Below are positions 32,983 through 42,344 of a DNA stretch of 64,000 bases, one piece after another. The notes beneath the pieces were generated by a model. That model saw only the letters and a list, made by a program, of their open reading frames with translations, made no database searches and was not told where the DNA came from. Positions within the stretch are counted from its first letter, which is position 1. Each line of letters begins with the position of its first letter. Origin of the DNA: Chryseobacterium aurantiacum (lineage in GTDB: Bacteria; Bacteroidota; Bacteroidia; Flavobacteriales; Weeksellaceae); the NCBI RefSeq assembly GCF_003020585.1, contig NZ_PXUE01000001.1:1-64000 (forward strand), given 5' to 3'. A program made the translations under genes and the position numbers.

Positions 32983-34443
32983 ATGTCTATTCATAACAAA
33001 ATTGTAGAGACAGCCATCACTTTCGATGACGTTCTTCTAGTCCCTTCTTATTCAGAAGTTTTACCTAACCAGGTTTCATTAAAATCAAGACTTACCGACA
33101 AAATCACGCTGAATGTTCCGATAGTTTCCGCTGCTATGGACACCGTTACTGAAGCTGATCTGGCCATTGCATTAGCAAGAGTTGGAGGGTTAGGCTTTAT
33201 TCACAAAAACATGACGATTGCCGAGCAGGCAGCGCAAGTAAACCGTGTGAAACGTTCCGAAAACGGAATGATTTCTGATCCGGTGACCCTTTCAAAAGAT
33301 CATACTTTAGCAGAAGCTAAAGAACTGATGTCAAAATTCAAAATTTCTGGTCTTCCGGTAGTAGACCCCAATAATGTTCTTATTGGAATCATTACCAACA
33401 GAGATGTAAAGTATCAGGAGAATCTTGATATGAAAGTGGAGGAGATTATGACCAAGGAAAACTTGATCACTTCAGACAAAGATACCAACCTTGAAAAGGC
33501 AAAAGAAATTCTTCTTAAAAACAGAGTAGAAAAATTGCCTATCGTAGATAAGGATAATAAACTTGTTGGATTAATTACCATCAAGGATATTGATAATCAG
33601 TTGGAATATCCAAATGCAAATAAAGATGACAACGGTCGCCTTATTGTAGGAGCAGGAGTTGGAGTTGGAGAAGATACATTGGATAGAATTCAGGCCCTTG
33701 TTCAGGCAGGTGTAGATATTATCGCAATTGATTCAGCTCACGGACATTCTAAAGGGGTATTGGATAAAATTTCTGAAATCAGAAAAGCGTATCCTAATCT
33801 GGATATCGTAGGAGGAAATATTGTAACTGCTGAAGCTGCAAAAGATCTTATTAAGGCAGGAGCAAATGTTCTTAAGGTAGGAGTTGGTCCAGGTTCAATC
33901 TGTACAACCAGAGTGGTTGCCGGAGTTGGAGTACCACAGCTATCAGCTATTTATAATGTGTACGAATACGCAAAATCTCAAAATGTAACTGTAATTGCTG
34001 ATGGAGGAATCAAGCTTTCCGGAGATATTGTAAAAGCTATTGCAAGTGGAGCAGGAGCAGTAATGTTAGGTTCTCTTTTAGCCGGTACTGATGAAGCACC
34101 AGGAGAGGAAATTATTTTCCAGGGAAGAAAATTCAAGTCTTACCAGGGAATGGGAAGTCTTTCTGCAATGAAGAGAGGAGGAAAAGAAAGATATTTCCAA
34201 AGTGAAGCTAAAAAATTCGTTCCGGAAGGAATTGAAGGAAGAGTACCACACAAAGGAAAATTAGAAGATGTAATCTTCCAATTGACTGGTGGTCTGAGAG
34301 CAGGTATGGGATATTGTGGAGCTAAGGATATTGAAGTTCTGCAAAAAGATTCCAAATTAGTAATGATAACAGGAAGCGGATTGAAAGAATCGCACCCGCA
34401 TGATGTAATTATCACCCAAGAAGCTCCGAATTATTCTTTTTAA
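32983..34443 (+). CDS. guaB: Inosine-5'-monophosphate dehydrogenase
   Basis: The enzyme oxidises IMP to XMP with NAD, the committing step of GMP synthesis. The 486-residue protein has the full family layout. The TIM-barrel start is [25 protein letters not shown] in segments. Two CBS domains are inserted at about 95-210 ([18 protein letters not shown] and [13 protein letters not shown]). The catalytic loop is [54 protein letters not shown] follows in segments, then the mobile flap with [12 protein letters not shown]. The catalytic Cys is intact. It is a cytoplasmic tetramer. The gene is monocistronic with its own promoter and terminator. Confidence 0.98.
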   Translation: MSIHNKIVETAITFDDVLLVPSYSEVLPNQVSLKSRLTDKITLNVPIVSAAMDTVTEADLAIALARVGGLGFIHKNMTIAEQAAQVNRVKRSENGMISDPVTLSKDHTLAEAKELMSKFKISGLPVVDPNNVLIGIITNRDVKYQENLDMKVEEIMTKENLITSDKDTNLEKAKEILLKNRVEKLPIVDKDNKLVGLITIKDIDNQLEYPNANKDDNGRLIVGAGVGVGEDTLDRIQALVQAGVDIIAIDSAHGHSKGVLDKISEIRKAYPNLDIVGGNIVTAEAAKDLIKAGANVLKVGVGPGSICTTRVVAGVGVPQLSAIYNVYEYAKSQNVTVIADGGIKLSGDIVKAIASGAGAVMLGSLLAGTDEAPGEEIIFQGRKFKSYQGMGSLSAMKRGGKERYFQSEAKKFVPEGIEGRVPHKGKLEDVIFQLTGGLRAGMGYCGAKDIEVLQKDSKLVMITGSGLKESHPHDVIITQEAPNYSF

Positions 34444-34470
34444 AAAATAATTTAAATAGTACTATAAAAA

Positions 34471-34496
34471 CCGCACAAAAGTGCGGCTTTTTTTTG
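34471..34496 (+). terminator. Terminator of guaB
   Basis: CCGCAC, an AAAA loop and GTGCGG are followed by a long T run, 27 bp after the guaB stop. Confidence 0.9.
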
Positions 34497-34814
34497 GAGT
34501 TAATTGATGATTAAGTGTTGTTTTAGTAATTTTTGTATTGATTGATAGATTGTTGTCTTGATGTGTTGTGCTTTTAATAAATTACTTTAAAAGTGAATTT
34601 TAACCTTAAATAAGCTTTCTTTTAATTTTATTTTCAAGAAAATATTTTAATTATTGCGAAATAAAAAAAATAGAAAGTGTAACAAATTGGAGTTTTTTTC
34701 TACTTACTGTATTAAATATTTGGATTTTATTCATTTTTAGCTAATGTGAATTATGTATATCTGATTTTACTTTAGATAAAGTTGTGAATTTAAAACTTTT
34801 TAAAAATTATTGAA
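34497..34814. other. AT-rich intergenic region upstream of an M43 protease gene
   Basis: No open frame, tRNA or strong hairpin is visible. The region is rich in T and A runs. I could not find a well-spaced TTG and TAnnTTTG pair for the protease gene, so its control is unclear. Confidence 0.5.
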
Positions 34815-36683
34815 ATGAAGAAAACTATCCTTTGTGGGGCATTGCTACTTTCCCTTTCTGTATCAGCACAGCAAAAAAAAGAGTGGTGTGAATTTGATAA
34901 AGAACAAAAAAATTATCAAAAACAGAATAAGGAAATTGACGAAATGATTCGTAATATCCGCAACCGTATTGTAGATTCTAATCAGAAAAGTAATGCGAAG
35001 AATGGGGGTGCTGCTTTTAAAACGGTGGATGGAGTTTACGAAATTCCGGTAGTGGTACACGTAATAGCACCTACTGATGCTGCTATAGGCTCTTCTTATA
35101 ATAAAAGTGATGCTCAAATTCAGGCGTGGCTGGATCGTTGTAATGCAATGTATGCTGGTACTTATCAATGGGCTCAAGGCGTTCCTGCTGATTTTGGAAA
35201 TGCAGCTACAATGCCAATAAAACTAGTTTTGGCTAAAAGAGATCCTAATTGTAATGCAACTACAGGAATCATCAGATACAATGGAGGTACACTTGCAGGA
35301 TATAATGATTATGGAGTAAAGCGTAATGGAGCAAATGGAGTTACTACTACACAGGTAAAAACGATTGCCCCGCATTGGCCAGAAGCTTCTTATTTTAATA
35401 TCTATATTATGAATAAAGTAGATGGAGGAGGGCAATATGGAATTATGGGATGGGCAGGCCTGCCTCAAAATCCTGATTCTGCATACGAATCTTTCATGAA
35501 GTCTTTTGTAGTGACACTACAGGATGATATTACTTTAGCTCATGAGTTTGGACATAGTATGGGATTACTTCATACTTTCGGAAATGTAGACCCTGACGCT
35601 CCACAAGGAGATACTACTACTAATTTTTGCCCACCAACTACTAACGACTGCACTGTAGATGATGATGGGGTTTGTGATACAGAAAGATCAAGAAGTTTAC
35701 TTAATGATCCAGCACCTACCAATAATGATATGAATTATTGTACAGGAACTAATTATCAGGGAGTACAGTATAATATGATGAATTATACAAACCCGAATGC
35801 ATTCAAATTTACAAATGGGCAACACGACAAAGCATCTCTTAATTTCTTCTTATTAAGAGGGGCATTAAGTACTTCATTGGGGGCAACTGCACCTTCTGCA
35901 ACTACCTCTATTGGAACTCCTATTGCTGCTACATGTAACCCAACTGGGGTAATAACTCCTGCTAATTATTTTGTAGGGCCTACATTGGTAAAGCTAGGAA
36001 ATATAAATAATGGTTCTGTAGGATTTTGGGCTGGTGCACCTAACTTTTATGAAGATTATACAGGGACAAGCTGCTTGAAAGCTACATCTACGGAGCTTTC
36101 AGCAACCGGTACACATAATCTTCAGGTTAACGTGTCTGGTTCAGAGAATGATGTGAGAGTATGGATTGATTTCAATAATAACGGAACATTTGAAGCTTCT
36201 GAGCTTGTTGGTTCTGGTGACAATATTGTTGCGGATCCAGCTACAGCAATAGGTATCTACACTACTACAGTTACAGCTCCTGCTACAGTAGTGCTTAATA
36301 CTCCACTTAGAATGAGAGTACTTGTAGATGATGATAATCCAGGGATGGCTCCTTGTGGACAATTAAAGTATGGTCAGATTGAAGATTATACAGTGAGATT
36401 TGTTACCAACCTAGGAACAAGTGAGGTGAAAGCTGATAATGGTGATTTAACAATTTATCCTAACCCTGTTGCTACAGGAGAGAAAATTTTCATCAAGGCT
36501 AAAAATGCTAAGAACTTGAAAGTTTCAATTTCTGATATGTCTGGAAGATTGGTGGCAAGTCCATCTGTATCTGAAGAAAGAAATGGTGTTTTCAAAGTAA
36601 ATCAACAACTTGAAAAAGGAGTTTATATGATTCAGGTTTCTAACGGAAAAGAGAATAAAACTTCTAAATTGATCATTAAATAA
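34815..36683 (+). CDS. Secreted M43-type zinc metalloprotease with GEVED domain and T9SS type A signal
   Basis: The 622-residue protein has a signal peptide (about 1-19). The protease domain has the zinc motif LAHEFGHSMGLLHTFG (HExxHxxGxxH) and a Met-turn in NMMNYTNPNAF, as in pappalysin-like M43 peptidases. Calcium or disulfide-linked loops are suggested by Cys-rich CPPTTNDCTVDDDGVCDTE. A GEVED domain follows (about 440-540) with VRVWIDFNNNGTFEASELVG and YGQIEDYTVRF. The C-terminal about 75 residues (YPNPVATGEKIFI to SKLIIK) match a T9SS type A sorting domain, so it is exported by the gliding-motility secretion system. It is a paralogue of 38121-40034. Confidence 0.94.
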   Translation: MKKTILCGALLLSLSVSAQQKKEWCEFDKEQKNYQKQNKEIDEMIRNIRNRIVDSNQKSNAKNGGAAFKTVDGVYEIPVVVHVIAPTDAAIGSSYNKSDAQIQAWLDRCNAMYAGTYQWAQGVPADFGNAATMPIKLVLAKRDPNCNATTGIIRYNGGTLAGYNDYGVKRNGANGVTTTQVKTIAPHWPEASYFNIYIMNKVDGGGQYGIMGWAGLPQNPDSAYESFMKSFVVTLQDDITLAHEFGHSMGLLHTFGNVDPDAPQGDTTTNFCPPTTNDCTVDDDGVCDTERSRSLLNDPAPTNNDMNYCTGTNYQGVQYNMMNYTNPNAFKFTNGQHDKASLNFFLLRGALSTSLGATAPSATTSIGTPIAATCNPTGVITPANYFVGPTLVKLGNINNGSVGFWAGAPNFYEDYTGTSCLKATSTELSATGTHNLQVNVSGSENDVRVWIDFNNNGTFEASELVGSGDNIVADPATAIGIYTTTVTAPATVVLNTPLRMRVLVDDDNPGMAPCGQLKYGQIEDYTVRFVTNLGTSEVKADNGDLTIYPNPVATGEKIFIKAKNAKNLKVSISDMSGRLVASPSVSEERNGVFKVNQQLEKGVYMIQVSNGKENKTSKLIIK

Positions 36684-36705
36684 TTTTAATCAATTTATAA
36701 ATAAT

Positions 36706-36737
36706 AATGCCTCCATTTAATGGGGGCATTTTTTTAG
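36706..36737 (+). terminator. Terminator of the first M43 protease gene
   Basis: AATGCCTCC (36706-36714) and GGGGGCATT (36722-36730) form the stem, followed by a T run. Confidence 0.88.
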
Positions 36738-36761
36738 TATTCCGAATTCAATATTTATTCA

Positions 36762-36791
36762 AAAAAAGCTTCCGGAAATTCCGAAAGCTTT
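36762..36791 (-). terminator. Terminator of the DUF4407 gene
   Basis: AAAGCTT with CCGG opposite CCGAAAGCTTT forms an interrupted stem. On the minus strand it is followed by a T run (complement of 36761-36767). Confidence 0.7.
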
Positions 36792-36826
36792 GTGATTTTA
36801 ATTATTCAATATACAATACGTATATA

Positions 36827-37897
36827 TTAGCTTTTTAAATTATCCTTGAAATCTTCAACACGGAAATCTGTCAGAGCATTCCCTTTTTCAATTTTTTCTT
36901 TAGAATAAAGACGGAAGTCATTTTCTGTTTTCTCTAAAAGATAATCATAAGGACCTACATGAGAGATTAATTTTACCAAAACAGGTGAAATTTCAAGACA
37001 GATAAATAATCCCATAATAAACGTAGCTGCAAGCCCTATAATGGCCGAATTCTTTCCAAGTTCATCCAAAGCCTGAAGCCTTGCTGCAAAACCATTGAAT
37101 TTATCCTCAAAGGTTTCTGTAGATTTTCTTTCTGTTTCCAGATTTGTATAGACCTTTGAGATTTCCTGATCCAGATATTGCAATCTTGGAGCTGCCTGTT
37201 TCTGGTAATTTTCAAGATCCTGTCTTCTTTGTTCCTTCAATTGTTGCTTACGTTTAGCATTAGGACCAAAACCTTCTTTTCCGCTGGTTAAACCGGATTG
37301 TTTTCCCAAGATTTCCTTTTCCAGTTCCACAGATGCAGAATCATATGATTTTTGATACAGAGCTATTTTTTCAGAGATCTGGTTCTTTTCTGTTTCAAAA
37401 GGCCCGCTTTGTTGAAGAATTCTTCCACTCATTTCTCCCTGAAGCTGCTTTTTATTTCTTTGAATAATGGTATTTAATTGCTTATTAACCTCCTTTTCAA
37501 AAATTTTAAGCTCCAGAGGTTTTGAAATAATAATTCCTAGAAAAGTAGCAAGAATCAATCGGGGGATAGACATGAGTATCTGATTCCACCATGTTCCTGT
37601 TTTTTTAATAGAGGAAACAATATATCGGTCAAGGTTAAAGATCATCAATCCCCACAAAATTCCAAAACCTACAGAGGCCAAGATGTTGTCAAATACCGTA
37701 TACATAGCATAACCTGCAGATAAAGTAGCAAATACTGCAGTAAAAAGTACAATTCCTCCAATCCCTGAAAATTTATTCCATTCACTTGGAGTTTTTCTTA
37801 AAATATGGATGTTCCCGCCAGAACAGACCATTAGAAACTTTTGGAACCAGTTTATTTTATGATTCGCTTGATTTATAGTTTGTTGGTTTGTTTTCAT
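36827..37897 (-). CDS. DUF4407 family inner-membrane protein
   Basis: From the ATG at 37897 the protein has 356 residues. Four hydrophobic segments are seen: about 43-65 (GIGGIVLFTAVFATLSAGYAM), 70-90 (ASVGFGILWGLMIFNLD), 105-130 (ILMSIPRLILATFLGIIIS), and 285-310 (AIIGLAATFIMGLFICLEI). Between the third and fourth lies a long charged coiled-coil region (about 140-280) rich in Glu, Lys and Gln. This is the layout of DUF4407. The frame also opens at a TTG (37915), but that codon is inside the TACATTTG promoter box. It sits between two paralogous secreted proteases, oriented opposite to them, and has no known activity. Confidence 0.9.
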   Translation of the reverse strand: MKTNQQTINQANHKINWFQKFLMVCSGGNIHILRKTPSEWNKFSGIGGIVLFTAVFATLSAGYAMYTVFDNILASVGFGILWGLMIFNLDRYIVSSIKKTGTWWNQILMSIPRLILATFLGIIISKPLELKIFEKEVNKQLNTIIQRNKKQLQGEMSGRILQQSGPFETEKNQISEKIALYQKSYDSASVELEKEILGKQSGLTSGKEGFGPNAKRKQQLKEQRRQDLENYQKQAAPRLQYLDQEISKVYTNLETERKSTETFEDKFNGFAARLQALDELGKNSAIIGLAATFIMGLFICLEISPVLVKLISHVGPYDYLLEKTENDFRLYSKEKIEKGNALTDFRVEDFKDNLKS

Positions 37898-37912
37898 AAC
37901 TGAAAATTTATA

Positions 37913-37920
37913 CAAATGTA
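37913..37920 (-). promoter_or_regulatory. -7 box of the DUF4407 gene
   Basis: TACATTTG on the minus strand fits TAnnTTTG, 16-23 nt upstream of the ATG at 37897. A TTG lies 16 bp further upstream, which is shorter spacing than usual. Confidence 0.55.
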
Positions 37921-38059
37921 GTATTAAAAATCATACCAATGTAAAAGATAGTATTATGTTTTACCAAGTAATTTGGCTAAAAATATCAAAATGTTGATTT
38001 ATAATAGGTTGGATAAACTGGATTGAATTGTATAAATAATAAAAAAAATATTTTTGTTT

Positions 38060-38091
38060 TTGAGTTAATTAGATTAAAAATGATATTTTTG
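38060..38091 (+). promoter_or_regulatory. Promoter of the second M43 protease gene
   Basis: TTG (38060-38062), a 21-bp spacer and TATTTTTG (38084-38091) match the Bacteroidota promoter. The leader to the ATG at 38121 is about 25 nt. Confidence 0.7.
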
Positions 38092-38120
38092 CTTTTATAT
38101 AATCAAAAAAAAAGATCAAT

Positions 38121-40034
38121 ATGAAGAAAATTACTATTGTTTCTGCGGTTTTGTTGTTTATTAATGTTTTTTCACAGAGCCACGAACATGCTTGTGGATT
38201 TGATGATGAATTAAGAAGAATGGATGCTCAGTTTCCTGAACTGAAAAAGAGAAGAGAAGAGACAGAACAAAAGCTTAGAAAAATTGATAAGCATGACTAT
38301 CTGAATAAAGTAGGGGGTGGAACATCCTGGAACGGGTTATATACCGGTGAGGTATATGAAATTCCTGTTGTAGTACATGTTATTGAATCTAAAGCAGCTG
38401 CAAATGCAAATTTATCACTGACAGATCAGGAGATTACAGACTGGATTGACAGGGCAAATAAAATGTATGCAACTACTTACGGTAATGGTTTCTATCCAGA
38501 AGGCCCAGGTATAGATGGAGGAAATGTAATGCCTTTTAAATTAGTTTTAGCAAAAAGATCACCAACCTGTACAGCTACAAACGGTATTGTACGATATAAC
38601 GGAAGCCCGATTCCTCAATATGATGCCAGTGGCGTAAAGCAAGGTTCTGGAGGTAGTGGTGCAAGTGATGCTGATATTAAAGCATTGGCTCCGCATTGGC
38701 CAGAAGGCTCTTATTTTAATATTTATGTTATCATTGGATTTAACGGTCAACAGCTAAATTCTGGTGGGTTGATGGGATATGCAAGGTTCCCCGAGACCTA
38801 TGATTATTTTTATGAAAGTTTCATGAAAGTAGCTACCATCAAAAATTCCAATGATACAACACTTACGCATGAACTAGGGCACGCGTTTGGTCTTTATCAC
38901 ACTTTCCAGGGGGGGAATTATACTGTAACAAGTGGAAATGCTGGATATTGTCCTCCTGCTCAAACAGACTGTACAATAGATAATGACAGGGTTTGTGATA
39001 CTGAAGTTTCCGGGGCTGCTTTCTATCAGAATCCGGCACCTGCTAACACAGCTATTAATCCTTGTACCGGGGTAAATTATCAAGGGGTTCAGTATAATAT
39101 TATGAACTATTCTAATACGGAAAGAAAATTTACAGCAGGCCAGAGAGAAAGAGCTATCATGTTGATGATGGAGAACAGAAAAAATCTACTTAATTCAACA
39201 GCTGGTAAAGATCTTTCTGTTGTAATTCCGTCTCCTGTTTCTGTAGTGGCAGCTCAATGTAATCCGGCAGGAATTACACACCCTGCTAACAATAACTTTG
39301 CGATTGGACCAACAAGAGTGAGCTTTGGATCTATTGGAAGTTTAACTAACGGATATGATTCAGATGAACCAGCTCCTAAGTTTTATGATGATTACACTGC
39401 CGCAAACTGTATAAGACCTGCTTACTATACTGATATTCCTTTAGCTGGAAGCACAGCGTTAAAAGTTGGGTATGACAATGGCTTTAATCAGGCTGATAAA
39501 TTTAAAACCAAGGTTTGGATAGATTATAATAACAATGGTTCATTCGAAGAATCTGAGTTAGTGGTAAACAATACTTCCGCTACTATAGCATCTGGAGGAG
39601 GGACTACCATTACTACCAATATTACTCCTCCGGCAGGAGCTGTTACCAATACTTACCTAAGAATGAGAATTGCGGTAGACGCAGCAACCTATGCTGGTGC
39701 AGCACTTCCTGATGTTACTGCTTGCTCTCAATTACAATATGGTCAAATGGAAGACTATGCAGTGAGAATTATGGGAGGTTTGGGAACTTCTGAAGTTACT
39801 GGTAATACAGAATCAAAATTAGTCTATCTGAAAGCTGAAAATAAATTAAGATTAGCTGGAAGAAATGACATATTTGGAGATTACCAGATCTATGACCTAA
39901 GCGGTAAGCTTATTCAGAAAGGAAATACCAAGACAAATGAAGTTCAGATTGATAGATCGCTTCCTAAAGGAGCATATATCATTAATTACTCTGATAAAAA
40001 TAAGAAAGAATCTAAGAAATTCTTGAACAACTAA
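38121..40034 (+). CDS. Second secreted M43-type metalloprotease with GEVED domain and T9SS type A signal
   Basis: The 637-residue protein has a signal peptide (about 1-18) and the same domain order as 34815-36683. The zinc motif THELGHAFGLYHTFQ keeps HExxHxxGxxH, and YNIMNYSNTERKFT gives the Met-turn. Cys-rich CPPAQTDCTIDNDRVCDTE matches the paralogue. The GEVED domain has FKTKVWIDYNNNGSFEESELV and YGQMEDYAVRIMGG. The C-terminus (LRLAGRNDIFGDYQIYDLSGKLIQKG to KKFLNN in segments) fits T9SS type A, though it lacks the YPNP motif. It has its own promoter and terminator. The two proteases are similar but clearly diverged, so they may cut different substrates. Confidence 0.94.
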   Translation: MKKITIVSAVLLFINVFSQSHEHACGFDDELRRMDAQFPELKKRREETEQKLRKIDKHDYLNKVGGGTSWNGLYTGEVYEIPVVVHVIESKAAANANLSLTDQEITDWIDRANKMYATTYGNGFYPEGPGIDGGNVMPFKLVLAKRSPTCTATNGIVRYNGSPIPQYDASGVKQGSGGSGASDADIKALAPHWPEGSYFNIYVIIGFNGQQLNSGGLMGYARFPETYDYFYESFMKVATIKNSNDTTLTHELGHAFGLYHTFQGGNYTVTSGNAGYCPPAQTDCTIDNDRVCDTEVSGAAFYQNPAPANTAINPCTGVNYQGVQYNIMNYSNTERKFTAGQRERAIMLMMENRKNLLNSTAGKDLSVVIPSPVSVVAAQCNPAGITHPANNNFAIGPTRVSFGSIGSLTNGYDSDEPAPKFYDDYTAANCIRPAYYTDIPLAGSTALKVGYDNGFNQADKFKTKVWIDYNNNGSFEESELVVNNTSATIASGGGTTITTNITPPAGAVTNTYLRMRIAVDAATYAGAALPDVTACSQLQYGQMEDYAVRIMGGLGTSEVTGNTESKLVYLKAENKLRLAGRNDIFGDYQIYDLSGKLIQKGNTKTNEVQIDRSLPKGAYIINYSDKNKKESKKFLNN

Positions 40035-40045
40035 AACTAAGTAAA

Positions 40046-40067
40046 AAAGCCCTTGTAAAAGGGCTTT
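40046..40067. terminator. Terminator between the second M43 gene and ruvC
   Basis: AAAGCCCTT (40046-40054) and AAGGGCTTT (40059-40067) form a perfect 9-bp stem. The genes are convergent, so the hairpin may serve both. Confidence 0.88.
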
Positions 40068-40069
40068 CT

Positions 40070-40624
40070 TTATTTTAATCTATTGGGATTCTGCTTTAAA
40101 AAGCTTTCCCAGCCTGAGTAAGATTTTGTATCTGTAATAGTCCCAGAATTGAAGTGATGACATACGGCAACAGCAAGCCCGTCAGAAGCATCCAGATATT
40201 TGGTGGGAAATTCTTTTAAATTAAGAAGATTTTGAAGCATTCCTGCGACCTGTTCCTTACTCGCATTACCATTTCCTGTAATTGCCATTTTGATCTTCTT
40301 AGGAGAATATTCCGTAATGGGAATATTTCTATATAGGCTGGCAGCCATGGCTACTCCCTGTGCACGTCCCAATTTTAGCATACTCTGTACATTTTTTCCA
40401 AAGAAAGGAGCTTCCAGTGCTACTTCATCAGGATGAAACTCATCAATAAGAGCCAGTGTTTTTTCAAAAATATATTTGAGCTTGGTTTCGTGATTGGGGT
40501 ATTTTTTTAGGATAAGTTCGTGAATAGAAATCATTTCCATTTTACCTTTTTTAACGGAAATAAGACCAAATCCCATGATGGCGGTGCCGGGGTCAATACC
40601 TAAAATTATCTTCTCTGAAATCAT
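40070..40624 (-). CDS. ruvC: Crossover junction endodeoxyribonuclease RuvC
   Basis: RuvC resolves Holliday junctions with RuvAB during recombination and repair. The 184-residue protein shows the RNase H-like acidic residues in order: ILGIDPGTAIMGFGLI (first Asp), ALEAPFFGKNVQSMLKLGRAQGVAMAASL (Glu), and DASDGLAVAVCHHF (the last two Asp). Length and spacing are normal. The gene is alone here, with no ruvA or ruvB nearby. It converges on the protease gene and shares its terminator region. Confidence 0.97.
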   Translation of the reverse strand: MISEKIILGIDPGTAIMGFGLISVKKGKMEMISIHELILKKYPNHETKLKYIFEKTLALIDEFHPDEVALEAPFFGKNVQSMLKLGRAQGVAMAASLYRNIPITEYSPKKIKMAITGNGNASKEQVAGMLQNLLNLKEFPTKYLDASDGLAVAVCHHFNSGTITDTKSYSGWESFLKQNPNRLK

Positions 40625-40629
40625 TGGTT

Positions 40630-40656
40630 CAAAGATATGACTTTATAAAATAACAA
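40630..40656 (-). promoter_or_regulatory. Candidate promoter of ruvC
   Basis: On the minus strand TTG (complement of 40654-40656), a 16-bp spacer and TATCTTTG (complement of 40630-40637) precede the ruvC ATG by 5 nt. The transcript would be nearly leaderless, and the spacer is short, so this is tentative. Confidence 0.4.
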
Positions 40657-40747
40657 TAGAAACTGAAAATAGTTCAGTACTTCACTTCAATAAGAATTTA
40701 AAGGGTTTTTATAGAATCTAAGATGATTCTTCCACCCATTCATCCTT

Positions 40748-41272
40748 CTAATCTGTCAAGTGTTTTTCAGCAATAGGAACCCATTTACCATCATGACGAA
40801 GCAGTAAAATTTTCTCAACTATGAATTTAGTTTTATATTCTTTTTCCTTATATTCTTCCCATGCATTCAGATAGTTTTCCCATGTCAGATCTCTGTAGCC
40901 TACTGTCATATGTGGATTAAATGAATATTTTGTAAAATTAAACTGCTGATTTACTCTATGGTAAAGCTCAGTTAAATGAACATTATTTTCAGGATGTACA
41001 AAAATAACAGGGTTTTTTGGGTTAGGGAAACTACCAAATCCATTTAAATCCATTTCAAAGGGTGATAGACTGGTATTAATTTTTTGAAAAGCTACATGAA
41101 TATCACTTTCCAATTCTAATTCTCTGGAAAAAGGAGGGAAAAGAGTGATGTGAGCATCATTCTTCAATGCCATGGTATTGCTATATGAAACCGCAAGATC
41201 TCTTTTAAAAACCCTAACTTCTTCAATAATTTCCTGAGGTGGATAAATGGCAATGAAATACATTTTTTTCAT
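40748..41272 (-). CDS. 2'-5' RNA ligase family (2H phosphoesterase) protein
   Basis: The 174-residue protein has the two HxT motifs of the 2H phosphoesterase superfamily. These are NDAHITLFPPF in the first half and NPHMTVGYRDL in the second. They form a symmetric active site that cleaves 2'-3' or 2'-5' cyclic and linear phosphodiesters in RNA or related molecules. Substrate cannot be told from sequence. It is a small cytoplasmic protein, divergent from the PadR gene and apparently monocistronic. Family names such as LigT or ThpR are used, but I do not assign a symbol. Confidence 0.9.
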   Translation of the reverse strand: MKKMYFIAIYPPQEIIEEVRVFKRDLAVSYSNTMALKNDAHITLFPPFSRELELESDIHVAFQKINTSLSPFEMDLNGFGSFPNPKNPVIFVHPENNVHLTELYHRVNQQFNFTKYSFNPHMTVGYRDLTWENYLNAWEEYKEKEYKTKFIVEKILLLRHDGKWVPIAEKHLTD

Positions 41273-41301
41273 AAAGTAAATTTAAAATTTTAAAATAAAT
41301 T

Positions 41302-41332
41302 TTGATACATAAGAAAATTATGCATATGTTTG
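41302..41332 (+). promoter_or_regulatory. Promoter of the PadR operon
   Basis: TTG (41302-41304), a 20-bp spacer and TATGTTTG (41325-41332) followed by CA fit the Bacteroidota promoter, about 20 nt upstream of the ATG at 41353. Confidence 0.75.
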
Positions 41333-41352
41333 CAATATATTAAAATTACTCC

Positions 41353-41676
41353 ATGAAAAAGAACAGTCTTTATAAAGGAACATTACAGAATATCATTTTG
41401 AAATTACTTTCCAGGGAAGTTAAAATGTATGGTTACCAGATTACCCAGAGAGCCAAGGAGCTTACTCAGGGAGAGCTTGAAATGACGGAGGGAGCCCTTT
41501 ATCCTCTACTGCATAAACTGGAGGCCGATGGAATGATCACTTCGGAAATTCAAAAGATTAACGGTAGAGACCGGAAATACTATTTACTGACTGAAAAAGG
41601 GAAAAAGCAGCAGGCAGAACAGGAAAGTGAGATGAAAAGTTATCTTATCAATCTGCAGACAATATTCAGTATCTAA
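41353..41676 (+). CDS. PadR-family transcriptional regulator
   Basis: The 107-residue protein is a PadR-type winged helix. It starts MKKNSLYKGTLQNIILKLLSREVKMYGYQITQRAKEL in segments, then TEGALYPLLHKLEADGMITSEIQ, the recognition-helix region, and NGRDRKYYLLTEKGKKQ, the wing. It acts as a dimeric repressor, usually responding to a ligand or to membrane stress. The next gene, 54 nt downstream, is a membrane protein. PadR regulators often pair with such genes and control their own operon. The ligand is unknown. Confidence 0.94.
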   Translation: MKKNSLYKGTLQNIILKLLSREVKMYGYQITQRAKELTQGELEMTEGALYPLLHKLEADGMITSEIQKINGRDRKYYLLTEKGKKQQAEQESEMKSYLINLQTIFSI

Positions 41677-41729
41677 TAAGCTGTATTTAACCAATCCAAT
41701 AAATATTTAAACTAATAATTCATTTTACT

Positions 41730-42344
41730 ATGATGGCAATCAATCAGGAAAAGGAGATCGAAAGATATCTTTTATCTAAGAATTTAAATTCTGAATTGTT
41801 TATTGAAATTAAAGATCATTTCATAGAACAGATTTCAGTACAACAGGAAGAGAAAAACATCAGTTTTCAGGACGCTTTCCAACAGGCAAAAATGAGCTGG
41901 AAGAAAGAATTAAATATGGTGAAAGCAGATTTTCTATCATCCAGAAAGATCGCAAGAATTGAAAAATCAGTGATTCAGAAAAGATTTAAGACCATTACCT
42001 TTTCTGCTGTTGCTTTTTCATTGCTTCTTGCAGTGTTTATGTACAGCAATTCCAATGTATTCAGGTATTCTCAGATTTCATTATTAAGCATTATGGGAGT
42101 ACTTCTGGGGTATAACCTTGTATTTGGAAAAATGAGACTATACAATTATGTACGACTTAGCTTTCATCCCTTAATTTTAAAGAATGCCTTCGTTGGTATT
42201 ATCCTTTTTTCTGTTGCATGGTTTTGGGGTAATAATGTAACGGACGCAGGAAGCGGAATAATGAAGATTTTCTTCTTATACGCTATTGCAGTTAAAATTC
42301 AGTTACTTTATTACAACGCAAAGAAGACTAGTGTTTTGATTTAA
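41730..42344 (+). CDS. Membrane protein paired with PadR regulator
   Basis: The 204-residue protein has a soluble, charged N-terminal part (about 1-85) with EIKDHFIEQISVQQEEKNISFQDAFQQAKMSW in segments, like the helical prefix domain that often precedes membrane parts in PadR operons. Four hydrophobic segments follow: about 87-105, 110-130, 145-165 and 175-195. No catalytic or transporter signature is visible. It is cotranscribed with the PadR gene. Its 3' end overlaps the convergent serine hydrolase gene by 17 nt. It may sense or respond to membrane conditions together with the regulator, an inference from pairing only. Confidence 0.8.
   Translation: MMAINQEKEIERYLLSKNLNSELFIEIKDHFIEQISVQQEEKNISFQDAFQQAKMSWKKELNMVKADFLSSRKIARIEKSVIQKRFKTITFSAVAFSLLLAVFMYSNSNVFRYSQISLLSIMGVLLGYNLVFGKMRLYNYVRLSFHPLILKNAFVGIILFSVAWFWGNNVTDAGSGIMKIFFLYAIAVKIQLLYYNAKKTSVLI

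Noticed and set aside
34863..36362. Long minus-strand open frames inside the first M43 protease gene
   Set aside because: They have low-complexity, Ile/Ser-rich translations typical of the antisense of a coding frame, and no signal, family match or promoter.
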